DNA of 64,000 nt from Saprospiraceae bacterium (GCA_016714085.1 JADJNW010000003.1:496001-560000); one strand, 5' to 3'. Counted from the first letter of the stretch, positions 18,304-29,050 are shown. Numbers and translations: made by a program. Notes: generated from the sequence alone by a model not told the origin.

Positions 18304-20280
18304 CTAATTTCCTTTACTAATGCCGAGTCGAATTAAATGGATAGCATAAGGCTGCACTTCCACCCGATGATTCTTTAGAGAAATGTCGGTTTCCTTAATC
18401 TCAACCGCAGGGGACTCACCGGGGTTGTTATAAGCCATCAAGTCATTGTTTTGAATGAGCCATTGTTTTCCGGTGTTTTCGACTTGGCTGTCCCCAAAAT
18501 CAAAGGCTATTTCCTGTTTTTCGGCTTTCTCATTGACGATTGCCAAAGTCAAATAAGTCTGATCCTCGCTAATGGCAGCTACAATGTCGAGATCGGTCGA
18601 ACCGGCATCTACTTTTACAGGAATAGTCCCAAAATGCTGGCGATATAACTTTAGCGGTAGCCCGGTGGTCGCAAAACCAGCAGCGGTCGGTGTTGTTTTT
18701 ATACAACCAATCACATTGACAGTCTGGGCGTAATTAGCCATAAAGAAAAGATCGCTGTTGCGGAAATACTCATGTAATCCTTTCGCTATACCCAAAGCAT
18801 CCTGATGATAATAACGCACCCCCAATTCGCCATAAATATAATCGCCATACCAATAATTCCATTCATCCATAGCGATGCGGATATCCTTTTCTGCGAGACC
18901 AGGAATTGAATCCCGATATTTGCGATGAGCCTCTGCTACTTCTTTAATCAAATTTGCTACCAAGCCAATGTGTTCGGCAGGGTCTTTGGAACCGGTCGCA
19001 TAAATATGCTCGCTCAACAAATCCATATGATCGCCGGAGCTACTAAGCATCGTTGCACTCCATTCACCTACATGTCCTACGCCAATCAAGTTCGCGTTCG
19101 GGTCAACTCTTAGAATGGCATCTGCCATATTATTATGCTTTTTTACATATTCTGATAGCGGCATGTGACCAAGTTGCCAGTCACCATACATCTCATTGCC
19201 GACCGCCCACCATTTCACGCCATAAGGTTCAGCATGACCATTGGCTGCCCGTAGCTTTCCCATCTCGGTATCGGCGGCGCCGTTGCAATATTCGATCTCT
19301 TCCGCCACTTCCTGTACCGTACCCAAGCCGGTGTTGACAGCGATAAAAGGCTCAGCACCAATTAGTTCCATCAATTCCATGTATTCATGAATGCCCACAT
19401 CATTATGCTCAATGCCTTTCCATGCTGGGTTCTTCCGGGGTGGTCTTTTATCTCTTTCCCCGATTCCGTCGCGCCAGTTGTAGCCGCTCACGAAGTTACC
19501 GCCGGGCCAGCGGTAGATTGGGGAATTTAATTCCTTTAGTAAATCCACAACATCCTTACGCCAACCTTTGAGATTGTCTGCTGGCATCAAGGAAACGGTG
19601 CCAATGCGTAAACTGCCGCTTCCTTCACTGAATATTTCCAGGGAAGTGCTGTCACTGCTGAAAGAAGGTGTCAGTTCAAAAGGGTATGTTTGAAAATCGG
19701 AAGTAAGCTTGTCAATAGTTATAGATTCTGTCTCCCCTTCTGCTGATTTTAATTGGACGGTGACAGGCAATAAAGATGCCTCGCCAGCCAAGACGATATG
19801 TCCGACATACTTTTGACCAGCCAATACACTCAGCTCGTTTTGTCTGATGCCTGTTTGTTGACCATTAACTTTAATTACTGGTGTTTGGTCTCCAACATAA
19901 GCGTTCGTTTTATCCATGCGGACGCTTCCGCTTGAACCTATGATTTGCCAAGGAGAGCCGCCCAGATAAGGATATTCCAAAGGAGAACCATCTCCCCAAA
20001 AACTTTCATTCGCCATCGCCCAAGGATTATATTTATTAGTAACAGGAAAATAGAATTTCCGATCCAGCAGCATTTCAGCCCAGATGCCTTGGTAGATGCA
20101 TTGCCCCAAATGTTCAATGAATTGACCATAGATGTATTTTTGGATCGGTTCTCCGCTTTGCTGAAGATTGACAGTAACGGAGGGACCTGAAAAGGCGGTG
20201 TCCTGTTTACAGCTATTCAGGAATAGAGCGCCTGTCAGAAACAGTAGTATAAAAAGTGGGAAAGATGTTCTCTTTTTCAT
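18304..20280 (-). CDS. GH51 alpha-L-arabinofuranosidase, lipoprotein
   Basis: A 658-residue GH51-type alpha-L-arabinofuranosidase. I chose the start at 20280 because it opens a lipoprotein signal peptide with LNSC (Cys24). The longer frame adds 19 poor residues. After the N-terminal region comes a carbohydrate-binding-like beta domain (about 105-235) and the catalytic barrel: RWPGGNFVSGYNWRDGIG, acid/base Glu363 in VGNEMYGDW, nucleophile Glu473 in MDEWNYWYGD. It ends with a beta-sandwich. It removes arabinofuranose from arabinoxylan or arabinan and is probably anchored to a membrane. The second GH51 at 25486 is only distantly related, so the two likely differ in specificity. Confidence 0.93.
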   Translation of the reverse strand: MKKRTSFPLFILLFLTGALFLNSCKQDTAFSGPSVTVNLQQSGEPIQKYIYGQFIEHLGQCIYQGIWAEMLLDRKFYFPVTNKYNPWAMANESFWGDGSPLEYPYLGGSPWQIIGSSGSVRMDKTNAYVGDQTPVIKVNGQQTGIRQNELSVLAGQKYVGHIVLAGEASLLPVTVQLKSAEGETESITIDKLTSDFQTYPFELTPSFSSDSTSLEIFSEGSGSLRIGTVSLMPADNLKGWRKDVVDLLKELNSPIYRWPGGNFVSGYNWRDGIGERDKRPPRKNPAWKGIEHNDVGIHEYMELMELIGAEPFIAVNTGLGTVQEVAEEIEYCNGAADTEMGKLRAANGHAEPYGVKWWAVGNEMYGDWQLGHMPLSEYVKKHNNMADAILRVDPNANLIGVGHVGEWSATMLSSSGDHMDLLSEHIYATGSKDPAEHIGLVANLIKEVAEAHRKYRDSIPGLAEKDIRIAMDEWNYWYGDYIYGELGVRYYHQDALGIAKGLHEYFRNSDLFFMANYAQTVNVIGCIKTTPTAAGFATTGLPLKLYRQHFGTIPVKVDAGSTDLDIVAAISEDQTYLTLAIVNEKAEKQEIAFDFGDSQVENTGKQWLIQNNDLMAYNNPGESPAVEIKETDISLKNHRVEVQPYAIHLIRLGISKGN

Positions 20281-20416
20281 AAGGAAAAATTTGAATTTGA
20301 TGGAAACCAAAAAATTAATTTTCAAACACAAAACCAAAGAAGATTAGCCTTGCCGTTGAGGAGGCTTGCTATATTGTTTTTAATCAAAAGTTTATGGTAG
20401 TAAAATGAAATAGAAT

Positions 20417-20833
20417 TTAAATCCGGTAAGCCTGTCGGGCAAGCAGCTTCCAACCACCTTTTTGTTTAGTCCATACGGTCAGTATGCCCAGGTTGACATG
20501 CGTACTTCCAAGGTCTGCAGACATTTTATGCCTGACAAGTGCAATTTTACCAACCACCGAGATAGTCTGATCCGAGATATCAATTTTAGTAAAGTCCGTT
20601 TTCCCGCTGGCTACCGCTTCTACAAATGCAGCTTTATCTTCGATAGCTCCGCTTGAGTGTCCATAGGTCAATTCATCTGCGGCTACAGCAGTAAGTGCTG
20701 CTCTGTCTCCACTCAATAGCGCTTCCGTTAGTTGATTAACTGCCTGATTCACAGCTACTTCTTGCTTAGATTGTGCAAATGAAAGCGTAGTACCTAATGC
20801 AAGACATACAATTATCAAATTAATTTTTTTCAT
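20417..20833 (-). CDS. Secreted NTF2-like protein (DUF4440 type)
   Basis: A 138-residue NTF2-like protein with a signal peptide (MKKINLIIVCLALGTTLSFA). Mature part: AVNQLTEALLSGDRAALTAV, the strand block ADELTYGHSSGAIEDKAAFV, and LTVWTKQKGGWKLLARQA at the end, all typical of DUF4440/SnoaL-like periplasmic proteins. No activity can be assigned. It is upstream of the GH51 gene on the same strand and divergent from the LacI gene, with an AATCGATT site in the shared spacer. Confidence 0.85.
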   Translation of the reverse strand: MKKINLIIVCLALGTTLSFAQSKQEVAVNQAVNQLTEALLSGDRAALTAVAADELTYGHSSGAIEDKAAFVEAVASGKTDFTKIDISDQTISVVGKIALVRHKMSADLGSTHVNLGILTVWTKQKGGWKLLARQAYRI

Positions 20834-20849
20834 AGTAATAGGATTTTTA

Positions 20850-20857
20850 AATCGATT
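20850..20857. promoter_or_regulatory. AATCGATT candidate operator between NTF2-like and lacI-type genes
   Basis: TTAAATCGATTTCAATAAG lies 17 bases from the minus-strand start at 20833 and about 230 bases before the LacI gene. AAATCGATTT is a perfect 10-base palindrome. It would suit repression of the NTF2-GH51 operon, or autoregulation. Confidence 0.5.
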
Positions 20858-21085
20858 TCAATAAGTCGTAAAACTACCCAAATCTTTAGATAAATGGTTC
20901 CTATCTAAAGAGAAAATCTGCCTTCCAGGGGAAAATTATTGTCGGCATTCAATTTGTAGAGGAATATAAAATTCCTTTTGTTTCAGTATATTTACAAAAT
21001 AGAGAAAGAAAAACTGCTTTAGATTTGCGAAATAGAACTATTTTAGCCTTTTATAAAGCTATGCACTACGAATTATTTAATTGAA

Positions 21086-22114
21086 ATGAGTCGAAAGCGA
21101 GTAACCATTTATGATTTAGCGAAAGAATTGGGTATTTCTGCCTCTTATGTTTCAAGGGCTTTAAATGACCATCCATCTATTAGCCAGAAAGTAATAGAAA
21201 GTGTAAAGAAAAAAGCCCAGGAATTAAATTATATTCATAATTCGCATGCTGCGAATTTGCGGCAAGGCTCGTCCAAAACGCTGGGAGTCATTGTACCTCG
21301 TATCAATCAAAGTTTTTTTTCTGATGTTATTGCCGGCATCGAAGAAGTTTGTTTTAAAAACAATCATAGTTTAATCATTTGCCAATCCCACGAGTCATTG
21401 ATCCAGGAATGTAAAGCTATTGATACGCTTATTCAGCAAAATGTGGATTGTATTTTAATTTCCGTATCGGCAGAGACTCAATCTATTACACATCTGGAAA
21501 ATATTAAGAAACATCATATTGAGCTTGTTCAATTTGATAGATGCTTAGATCAAGTCGATAGCTTTAAAGTTTTGAATGATAATAAAGAAGCATCTTATAA
21601 GGCTGCAAAAATCTTGATTGAACAAGGCTATAGAAAAATTGCATTTTTGGGCGGGCCGAGTCACCTTTCTATCTTCAAACGCAGGAAAGAAGGCTTTATA
21701 GCGGCCATAAAAGAACATGAATTAAGCATACCATACAATTTTATTGTGGATGACACCTTGTCCCAACCAAAAGCGGCAGAAGCTGCAAGGGAACTCTTAT
21801 CCTTGAAAGAACCGCCTGATGCATTTCTCTCTACTTCTGACGATCAGTCTTTAGCTGTTTTACAAGTCGCTGAGTCAATGGGCATAAAAGTACCATCTCA
21901 ATTAGGAATATTCGGTTTTGCAAATGAAGATTTTTCTTCCATTATTAAACCTTCCCTCTCTTCTGTTGACCAAAGGAGTAAAGAGATTGGAAAGCGAGCT
22001 GCACAAATATATTTTGAATTTATTTTAAGTAAAAAGCCCACATTATCAGAGCATAAAGAAGAAATTATTGTAAGTGACCTGCTAATACGCGATAGCTCTC
22101 AAAGGCAAGAATAA
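21086..22114 (+). CDS. LacI-family transcriptional regulator
   Basis: A 342-residue LacI/GalR-type repressor. The N-terminal helix-turn-helix is clear: VTIYDLAKELGISASYVSRA, then LNDHPSISQKVIESVKKKAQ, and the hinge HAANLRQGSS. A periplasmic-binding-protein-like sensor domain follows (LGVIVPRINQSFFSDVIAGI to the end). It is placed between the arabinofuranosidase/NTF2 genes and the GH43/GH51/GH127 block. AATCGATT palindromes lie on both sides of it, so it is the obvious candidate regulator of the arabinoxylan genes. The effector is unknown, perhaps a pentose, oligosaccharide or sugar acid. Start chosen as the ATG directly before SRKRVT. Confidence 0.95.
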   Translation: MSRKRVTIYDLAKELGISASYVSRALNDHPSISQKVIESVKKKAQELNYIHNSHAANLRQGSSKTLGVIVPRINQSFFSDVIAGIEEVCFKNNHSLIICQSHESLIQECKAIDTLIQQNVDCILISVSAETQSITHLENIKKHHIELVQFDRCLDQVDSFKVLNDNKEASYKAAKILIEQGYRKIAFLGGPSHLSIFKRRKEGFIAAIKEHELSIPYNFIVDDTLSQPKAAEAARELLSLKEPPDAFLSTSDDQSLAVLQVAESMGIKVPSQLGIFGFANEDFSSIIKPSLSSVDQRSKEIGKRAAQIYFEFILSKKPTLSEHKEEIIVSDLLIRDSSQRQE

Positions 22115-22498
22115 TCGATAGTCAATCGATTAAATTTCCCCATCCGCAAAATTTAATTAAATAAGTGTAAAAATAACACTTCTAAAATTCGCTAAATTAA
22201 TCGCAATTTATTATACTTGCCATAGCTTATTGAATTGCAAAGCTGATGCTGCAATTGGCCTATATTTTTATTTGGACATGCTTATCGTAGTTATTGAAAA
22301 AACCGCCAATTTAAAAGCAATCAATAAGGTATTTCATGCAACCAGACAGAATTTTGAATATAGAGTATAAAATTAAGTATATTTTTTAAAATCGAAAAAT
22401 ACAATCGATTGAACTTATTAAAAAGTATCACAACTCTAAAATAAACCAAATTATTTTGATATAATTCCCTTCAAATAAAACATAAAATCATATTAAAA
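22115..22498. promoter_or_regulatory. Promoter region of the GH43-GH51-GH127 block with several operator-like palindromes
   Basis: This 384-base gap holds ATAATCGATAGTCAATCGATT (22112-22132, two half-overlapping ATCGAT sites), AAGTGT-N7-ACACTT (22163-22181) and TACAATCGATTGAAC (22401-22415). The last lies about 85 bases before the GH43 start. The same two motif classes recur before other operons in this window. No gene was seen here. Confidence 0.55.
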
Positions 22499-24235
22499 AT
22501 GAAAAGACAGGAAGTAATTTTATTATCCACTTTTATAATGTTGTTTTCCTTCGCTGGGTTTGACATTCATGCACAGTCAAAAAATGCCCCGGTGTTTTCC
22601 AAAGTGGTTTATCAGGGCAATGATTCGGTATATATAAAAAATCCACTTGGGGCGGATGAATTTTATAATCCCATTTTACAAGGATGTTATCCTGATCCCG
22701 CTATTACCCGAAAAGGGGACGATTATTATTTAGTATGCTCTTCTTTTGCCATGTTTCCCGGTGTGCCGATTTTCCATTCTAAAGATTTGGTCAACTGGAC
22801 GCAAATAGGGCATGTGCTGGACCGCACTTCGCAATTGGATGTGCATGATACGGGCATTAGTCAAGGCGTATATGCACCAGGCATTACATATAATCCTTAT
22901 AATGATACTTTTTACATGATTGTAACGGCGTTCGCCGGTGGTGCGGGTAATATTATTGTAAAAACAAAAGACCCCCGGCAGGGCTGGAGTGAGCCAATAA
23001 AACTGGGCTTTGGCGGCATTGATCCTTCTGTTTTCTTTGATGAGGATGGAAAAGCTTACATCGTACATAATGATGCGCCGGATAAAGGAAAAGAATTATA
23101 TAATGGGCACCGGGTTATAAAGATTTGGGAATATGATATACAAAATGATAAAGTGATACCCGGCACGGATAAAATTATCGTGGATGGTGGGGTTGATATA
23201 TCGGAAAAACCGATCTGGATTGAAGCGCCGCATATATATAAGAAAAATGGTAAATATTATTTGATGTGCGCGGAAGGTGGGACTGGTGGCTGGCATAGCG
23301 AAGTGATTTTTGTAAGCGACAATCCCAAAGGTCCATACAAACCCGCACCCAGCAATCCCATTTTAACCCAACGCCATTTCCCCAAAGACCGCGCCAATAA
23401 AGTGGATTGGGCAGGGCACGCCGATTTGGTGCTGGGACCGGATAATAAATATTATGGGGTATTTCTTGCTATTCGTCCGAATGAAAAAGACCGAGTCAAT
23501 ATGGGGCGGGAAACCTTTATACTACCGGTGGATTGGTCAGGAGAATTTCCTGTTTTTGAAAATGGGATGATCCCGATGAAACCGAAACTGAAAACGCCCA
23601 AAGGCGTAGAAAATAAAACCGCAAAAGAAGGCTTTTTGCCAAATGGGAATTTTACATACACCGAAGATTTTACATCCCAAAAATTAGATTACCGCTGGAT
23701 TGGATTGAGAGGTCCAAGAGAAGCTTTTATTACAACTGGAAATAAAGGTTTGACAATCAATCCATTAGCGACGAATATTAAAGAATTAAAACCCACTTCT
23801 ACGCTTTTTTATCGCCAGCAACATAATAGTTTTTCATTTATTACGACGCTTGATTACAAACCGAATTCTGAAAAAGATTTGGCTGGTATTACCTGTTTGC
23901 AAAGTGAAGCATTCAATTATGTGTTTGGTATTACTAAAAAAGGGAATGACTATATCTTGTTATTGCAAAAAAATCATAGAAAGGAAAGAAGAAGCCGGGA
24001 GGTTAGTTCCGAAATAATTGCCAGCACTAAAATTGATATTACAAAACCCGTGCAATTACAAGTAAAAGCCAACGGCGACAATTATGAATTTAGTTATGCT
24101 ACCAACGGAACTGATTTTGTAAAGCTGGGAGGCACCGTTTCGGGTGATATTCTTTCTACGAATGTGGCGGGCGGTTTTACCGGTACTTTATTAGGATTGT
24201 ATGCGACGGCGGCAAATGATGCGCTACCTGAATAA
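22499..24235 (+). CDS. GH43 beta-xylosidase/alpha-L-arabinofuranosidase with C-terminal sandwich domain
   Basis: A 578-residue secreted GH43 enzyme: signal peptide (1-25), five-bladed propeller (about 54-375), then a concanavalin-like beta-sandwich (about 385-578). The catalytic triad is visible: base Asp66 in GCYPDPAI, pKa-tuning Asp175 in GIDPSVFF, and acid Glu242 in WIEAPHIY. The two-domain layout is that of exo-acting xylosidases and arabinofuranosidases, so it probably trims xylo- or arabino-oligosaccharides. The subfamily was not determined. It begins the run GH43-GH43-GH51-GH43-GH127, all on one strand with short gaps. Confidence 0.93.
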   Translation: MKRQEVILLSTFIMLFSFAGFDIHAQSKNAPVFSKVVYQGNDSVYIKNPLGADEFYNPILQGCYPDPAITRKGDDYYLVCSSFAMFPGVPIFHSKDLVNWTQIGHVLDRTSQLDVHDTGISQGVYAPGITYNPYNDTFYMIVTAFAGGAGNIIVKTKDPRQGWSEPIKLGFGGIDPSVFFDEDGKAYIVHNDAPDKGKELYNGHRVIKIWEYDIQNDKVIPGTDKIIVDGGVDISEKPIWIEAPHIYKKNGKYYLMCAEGGTGGWHSEVIFVSDNPKGPYKPAPSNPILTQRHFPKDRANKVDWAGHADLVLGPDNKYYGVFLAIRPNEKDRVNMGRETFILPVDWSGEFPVFENGMIPMKPKLKTPKGVENKTAKEGFLPNGNFTYTEDFTSQKLDYRWIGLRGPREAFITTGNKGLTINPLATNIKELKPTSTLFYRQQHNSFSFITTLDYKPNSEKDLAGITCLQSEAFNYVFGITKKGNDYILLLQKNHRKERRSREVSSEIIASTKIDITKPVQLQVKANGDNYEFSYATNGTDFVKLGGTVSGDILSTNVAGGFTGTLLGLYATAANDALPE

Positions 24236-24295
24236 TAAAGCTGTAAATAAAATTATGATAAATATAATTCGGCTAAATTTTTTAAATTCAATAGG

Positions 24296-25429
24296 ATGGA
24301 AAGGCTGATGAGAATATCTATTTTGAGTTTAATACCGATATTTATTTATTTAAATGCCGCAGCACAAATAAGTAATAATTCTCCTGCTGTAAGTGCTACG
24401 GATAAACACGTATTTCGATATACCAATCCCATTACACGTGACACCGCTATCTCCATGCGAGACCATTTTATTATAAAAGTGGATCAAAAATGGTATTGTG
24501 TAGGTACTTCCAATCCCGTATGGACAGGACCCAATCCTGGCGTAAGACTCTTGGTTTCGGAGGATTTAATACATTGGAAACAACATTCCTGGTTGATTGA
24601 TGCCAGCAAATTACCTGCTGATTGCCCTTATAACGGACGTTTTTGGGCACCCGAAATTCATTACATCCAAAATAAATATTGGTTAACGGTAAACAGTGGA
24701 AAAGTTACTAAAGAAGACCCCAAAGGCATGAGCACGCATAGTGTTTGGCTTTTTTCTTCCGATAATGTAACGGGTCCTTACAAATTGGTAAATGGACCTT
24801 TAACACCACAGTATAATAATGATGCAACTTTATTTGAGGATGAAGACGGGCAAACCTATTTCTACTGTAGTGGTAATGGCTTGTTTCAGGCAAAAATTGA
24901 TTTGAATACAGGTAAGCTTACTACACCCATTCAGAAATTCCTGGATAAAAAACAACCGGGCTATCCTGAATGGATGGTAGGGGGCATTGAAGGACCTTTT
25001 GTGATTAAAAAAGAGGGTACTTATTTTATGTTTTTCTCCACGTGGACGCGCGGTTACGAGGTTGGTTTATTAAAATCAAAATCACCTTTGGGTCCTTGGG
25101 AATTGGTGTCGCGGGAGCCTATTTTTGGTACTCGCAAAAAAGGCTATCGCCCAGAACTGGCAAGTGATGGCGGGTACGCAGATTTAAAATTTCAGGATAC
25201 ACAAGACCCCTATTGCGAAACAGGTCACAATGCTTTGTTTGAAGGACCTGATGGGCAATTGTGGAGCTCCTGTCATTACTTTATGTATGACAAAAGACCC
25301 TATCCTTATAGCCAAACTTTAGAAGAATGGGAAAAAACACCGCAGTTAGGCTATGAACCTATTTATTACCAAGACGGAAGATTTTATATAAAAGGTCCCA
25401 CTTGGACTGCGCAAGTTATAGAATATTAA
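24296..25429 (+). CDS. GH43 family glycoside hydrolase, single domain
   Basis: A 377-residue secreted protein with one GH43 propeller. A start at 24296 (MERLMRIS) or at the in-frame ATG at 24308 (MRISIL) both give a signal peptide; the second is slightly neater. Candidate catalytic residues are the Asp in SMRDHFIIK, the Asp in NNDATLFEDEDG, and the Glu in GGIEGPFVIKK. It differs from its two GH43 neighbours and lacks a C-terminal sandwich domain. Likely substrates are arabinose- or xylose-containing side chains, from context. Confidence 0.9.
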   Translation: MERLMRISILSLIPIFIYLNAAAQISNNSPAVSATDKHVFRYTNPITRDTAISMRDHFIIKVDQKWYCVGTSNPVWTGPNPGVRLLVSEDLIHWKQHSWLIDASKLPADCPYNGRFWAPEIHYIQNKYWLTVNSGKVTKEDPKGMSTHSVWLFSSDNVTGPYKLVNGPLTPQYNNDATLFEDEDGQTYFYCSGNGLFQAKIDLNTGKLTTPIQKFLDKKQPGYPEWMVGGIEGPFVIKKEGTYFMFFSTWTRGYEVGLLKSKSPLGPWELVSREPIFGTRKKGYRPELASDGGYADLKFQDTQDPYCETGHNALFEGPDGQLWSSCHYFMYDKRPYPYSQTLEEWEKTPQLGYEPIYYQDGRFYIKGPTWTAQVIEY

Positions 25430-25485
25430 CTATTTTAATAAAGTAAATGATTTTTTTCGCTTATTTGAAATTGAATTTACAAAAT

Positions 25486-27489
25486 ATGAGGAATTTTAAA
25501 AATAAAAGAATATATTATTTAGTCAGTTTAATATTGATTCTTAGTCTATGTAATATTGCTGTTTTAAATGTCCAAGCTCAAATTCCGAAGCATAAATCAA
25601 CCAATCCGGCAAAAAAAATCAGTCCGCATTTATTTGGCTTGTTTTTTGAAGACATTAATTATGCGGCAGATGGTGGCTTGTACGCTGAAATGGTGCAAAA
25701 CCGCTCGTTTGAATATAATCCTACCGAACGCCGCGAATGGCTTCCGCTGTCATATTGGGAATACCTTTCGCCGGGCTTTTCTTATGGTAGAATCAGTGTG
25801 GAAACCGCTGCACCATTGCATCTTAATAATCCACATTACATCGTACTAGATGTAGAACATGTCGGACACGAGGAAAAACATACGGGCGAATCGGGCGTCG
25901 GGATTGAAAATTTGGGATTTGATAATATGATAATTAAAGCGGGTGAAAATTATAATTTTTCAATATTCGCTCGTCAATTATCAGAGACGCCTATCTCTTT
26001 GACAATCAGCTTGCAAGCGCCGAGAGGGAAGGTTTTAGCGGAAGATAAAATAACGATTGATTCAAAAAATTGGAAGCAATATAATAATTCTTTTACGACT
26101 ACTGAAAGTAATGATAGCACCGCTTTGGTCATTTTGGCTACAACGGAAGGTAAATTTGCTTTAGATGTCGTTTCGCTTTTCCCGGAAAAAACTTTTAAAA
26201 ATCGCCCGAATGGATTGCGCGCTGACCTGGCGCAAGTGCTCGCTGATATGAAACCCGCTTTTGTTCGATTCCCCGGTGGCTGTTTGGTGCATGGTGATGG
26301 TTTGGGCAATATGTACCGCTGGAAAAATACGATTGGACCCATCGAACAGCGCGTAGAACAGCGAAATATCTGGGGTTATCATCAAACGGGCGGATTGGGC
26401 TATTATGAGTATTTTCAATTTTGTGAAGATATTGGCGCAAAGCCCTTGCCTGTGCTGCCCGCAGCAGTAAGTTGTCAAAATTCCGGCGGCACCTGGCGCA
26501 TTGGCGGCACGGGTCAGAAAGCCTTGCCGATGGAGGAAATGGACGAATATATTCAAGAAGTTTTAGATTTGATCGAATGGGCGAATGGATCTGTAAATTC
26601 TACCTGGGGCGCAAAACGCGCGGCAGCAGGGCATCCGACACCATTTAATCTGGAGTTTGTGGGCATTGGAAATGAGGATAAAATTACACCCGAATTTCAG
26701 GAACGATTTAAAATGATTTATAATGCCGTGAAAGCGAAGCACCCGGAGATTACGATTATCGGCACCTCCGGTCCTTTTCACAGCGGTGAAGATTATGAAA
26801 AAGGTTGGCAGTTTGCAACGGACATCGAGGTTCCCATGGTGGACGAACATTATTACACCCAGCCGGAATGGTTAATTTCCAACCAATATCGATATGATAC
26901 TTATGATAGAAACAAAGCCCAGGTTTATTTAGGAGAGTACGCCTCCTGGGGTAATAAATTGAAAAACGCCATTGCGGAAGCCCTTTATATGACTGCCCTC
27001 GAGCGCAATGGTGACGTGGTGCAGATGGCTTCTTACGCGCCTTTATTGGCTAAAAATAATTTTACACAATGGAAAACCGATATGATATTTTTTGACAATA
27101 ATAATATCTGCCTGACCCCTAATTATTATGTCCAGCAATTATTTTCTTTACATCAGGGCGATTATTATTATGATAATATTATACAAAAAGATGTAAGAGA
27201 TTCAACACTGGCGGCTTCCTGCGTACAGGATAGCAAAACAGGAAATATCATGTTGAAATTGGTAAATGTTGGCAATACGGCTAAAGCGATGAAGATTAAT
27301 CTTTCCCCTTTTAAAAAGTTTATACCCGCTGCGGAACAAATTATACTTGCTGGCGATGCAGCTGTTGAAAATACATTAGAAAATCCTAAAAATATAATCC
27401 CAATTAAATCAAGTATTAATGTGAGTAAAAATTTTGAATATAGTGCTCCGGCTATGTCACTTACGGTGATTAGAATTAAAACTAAATAG
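25486..27489 (+). CDS. GH51-type alpha-L-arabinofuranosidase
   Basis: A 667-residue enzyme. The start at 25486 gives a signal peptide (MRNFKNKRIYYLVSLILILS to AQ). Thirteen upstream in-frame residues look like leader DNA. Domain order: N-terminal strand SPHLFGLFFEDINYAADGGL, carbohydrate-binding-like domain (about 85-235), catalytic barrel with VRFPGGCLVHG, acid/base Glu397 in GIGNEDK, nucleophile Glu484 in YLGEYASWGN, then a C-terminal beta domain. It is closer to plant/actinobacterial arabinofuranosidases than to the GH51 at 18304. Three bases separate its stop from the next GH43 start, so translation may be coupled. Confidence 0.94.
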   Translation: MRNFKNKRIYYLVSLILILSLCNIAVLNVQAQIPKHKSTNPAKKISPHLFGLFFEDINYAADGGLYAEMVQNRSFEYNPTERREWLPLSYWEYLSPGFSYGRISVETAAPLHLNNPHYIVLDVEHVGHEEKHTGESGVGIENLGFDNMIIKAGENYNFSIFARQLSETPISLTISLQAPRGKVLAEDKITIDSKNWKQYNNSFTTTESNDSTALVILATTEGKFALDVVSLFPEKTFKNRPNGLRADLAQVLADMKPAFVRFPGGCLVHGDGLGNMYRWKNTIGPIEQRVEQRNIWGYHQTGGLGYYEYFQFCEDIGAKPLPVLPAAVSCQNSGGTWRIGGTGQKALPMEEMDEYIQEVLDLIEWANGSVNSTWGAKRAAAGHPTPFNLEFVGIGNEDKITPEFQERFKMIYNAVKAKHPEITIIGTSGPFHSGEDYEKGWQFATDIEVPMVDEHYYTQPEWLISNQYRYDTYDRNKAQVYLGEYASWGNKLKNAIAEALYMTALERNGDVVQMASYAPLLAKNNFTQWKTDMIFFDNNNICLTPNYYVQQLFSLHQGDYYYDNIIQKDVRDSTLAASCVQDSKTGNIMLKLVNVGNTAKAMKINLSPFKKFIPAAEQIILAGDAAVENTLENPKNIIPIKSSINVSKNFEYSAPAMSLTVIRIKTK

Positions 27490-27492
27490 ACC

Positions 27493-29050
27493 ATGAAAAA
27501 CTATTTATTCTTCTTAATAATATTGGCTTCATCAAGTCTGTTAGCGCAGGTTAAGCAAGCGCAAAACCCTATCATTCATGCAGATGTGCCGGATGCGTCT
27601 ATGATTCGGGTGAAAAAATTATTATATGAGTAGCACTACGATGCATTTGAGTCCGGGCGTGCCTATTATGAAATCAACCGATCTGGTGAATTGGAAGCTG
27701 ATTAATTATGCTTATGATACTTTGGGAAATGTGGACGCACTCAACCTTGAAAATGGCGCAAATGCTTATGGCAGAGGCTCTTGGGCAAGTTGTATCCGAT
27801 ATCATAAAGGTATTTTTTATGTCTCCACTTTTGCCGCTACCACGGGAAAAACGTACATTTTTAAAACCAAAAATCTGGAAAAAGGACCTTGGGAGCGCAT
27901 TACATTCGAGCCTTCTTATCACGATCATACCATCTTTTTTGATGATGATGGTAAAATTTATATGATATGGGGTGTAAAGAAATTGACGATGGTTGAACTC
28001 AAGGAAGATCTTTCCGGCGTGAAAGAAGGCACGGAGCGCGTACTCATTGAGAATGCCAGTGCCCCGGCGGGAGATAATATCATGTTGGGCGCGGAAGGTT
28101 CTCAATTATTTAAAGTAAATGGAAAATATTATTTATTTAATATCACTTGGCCGCGAGGCGGTATGCGTACCGTTGTGATTCATAGAGCTGATAAAATTAC
28201 CGGTCCGTATGAAGGAAAGTTGGCACTGCAAGATTTAGGCGTCGCGCAGGGCGGATTGATTGATACGCCCGATGGCACTTGGTACGCTTATTTGTTCCGC
28301 GATTTTGGCGGGGTGGGGCGTATTCCTTACATCGTTCCTGTAAAATGGGAGGACGGCTGGCCCATCCTGGGCGTGAATGGCAAAGTGCCGGAAACGCTTG
28401 ATTTACCGGCAAGCAAAGGCCTGATTCCCAGCATTGTAGCATCCGATGAATTTACCCGGAAGAAAAAAGACCCCGCCTTACCCTTGGTTTGGCAATGGAA
28501 TCATAATCCTGATAATAATCTTTGGTCGGTAAAAGAAAGAAAAGGCTATCTCCGCCTCAAAACCGGACGCGTTGACACGTCTTTTGTATCCGCAAGAAAT
28601 ACCTTGACGCAGCGCACCATTGGGCCTGAATGCTCCGGCTCAACAATGCTTGATGTTTCAAACATGAAAGAAGGCGACTTTGCGGGATTGAGTTTATTAC
28701 AAAAGAATTATGGTTTAGTGGGCGTGAAAGTAAATAACAATGTTAAATCTATTGTAATGGTTAGCGCAGCATCCGGAAAATCGGTTGATATACAAACTAT
28801 TACACTTGCACAAAATACCGTCTATTTTAAAGCAGAATGTAATTTTAAAGATCGTACGGACATCGCTCATTTCTTTTACAGTTTGGATGGTAAGTCCTGG
28901 AATCCGATTGGCGAATCGTTGAAAATGCCTTACACTTTACCGCATTTTATGGGGTATCGCTTTGGTTTATTTAATTATGCAACTCAACAGACAGGTGGTT
29001 ACGCCGATTTCGATTATTTTCATATTGAAGATAAAATGTCAGAAAATTAA
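27493..29050 (+). CDS. GH43 beta-xylosidase/arabinofuranosidase, one frameshift near the N-terminus
   Basis: The true start is the ATG at 27493, which opens a signal peptide (MKNYLFFLIILASSSLLAQ) and NPIIHADVPDASMIRV. The frame is lost at the A-run 27613-27618. One extra A gives V-K-K-N-Y-Y-M-S-S-T-T, the expected GH43 blade, and the rest reads to 29050. The corrected length is about 519 residues. The Asp in HADVPDAS is the likely base. SYHDHTIFFDDDGK and ILGAEGS-type blocks (LGAEGSQLFK) supply the other acids. A C-terminal beta-sandwich starts at about residue 325. Exo-xylosidase or arabinofuranosidase activity is likely. Confidence 0.9.
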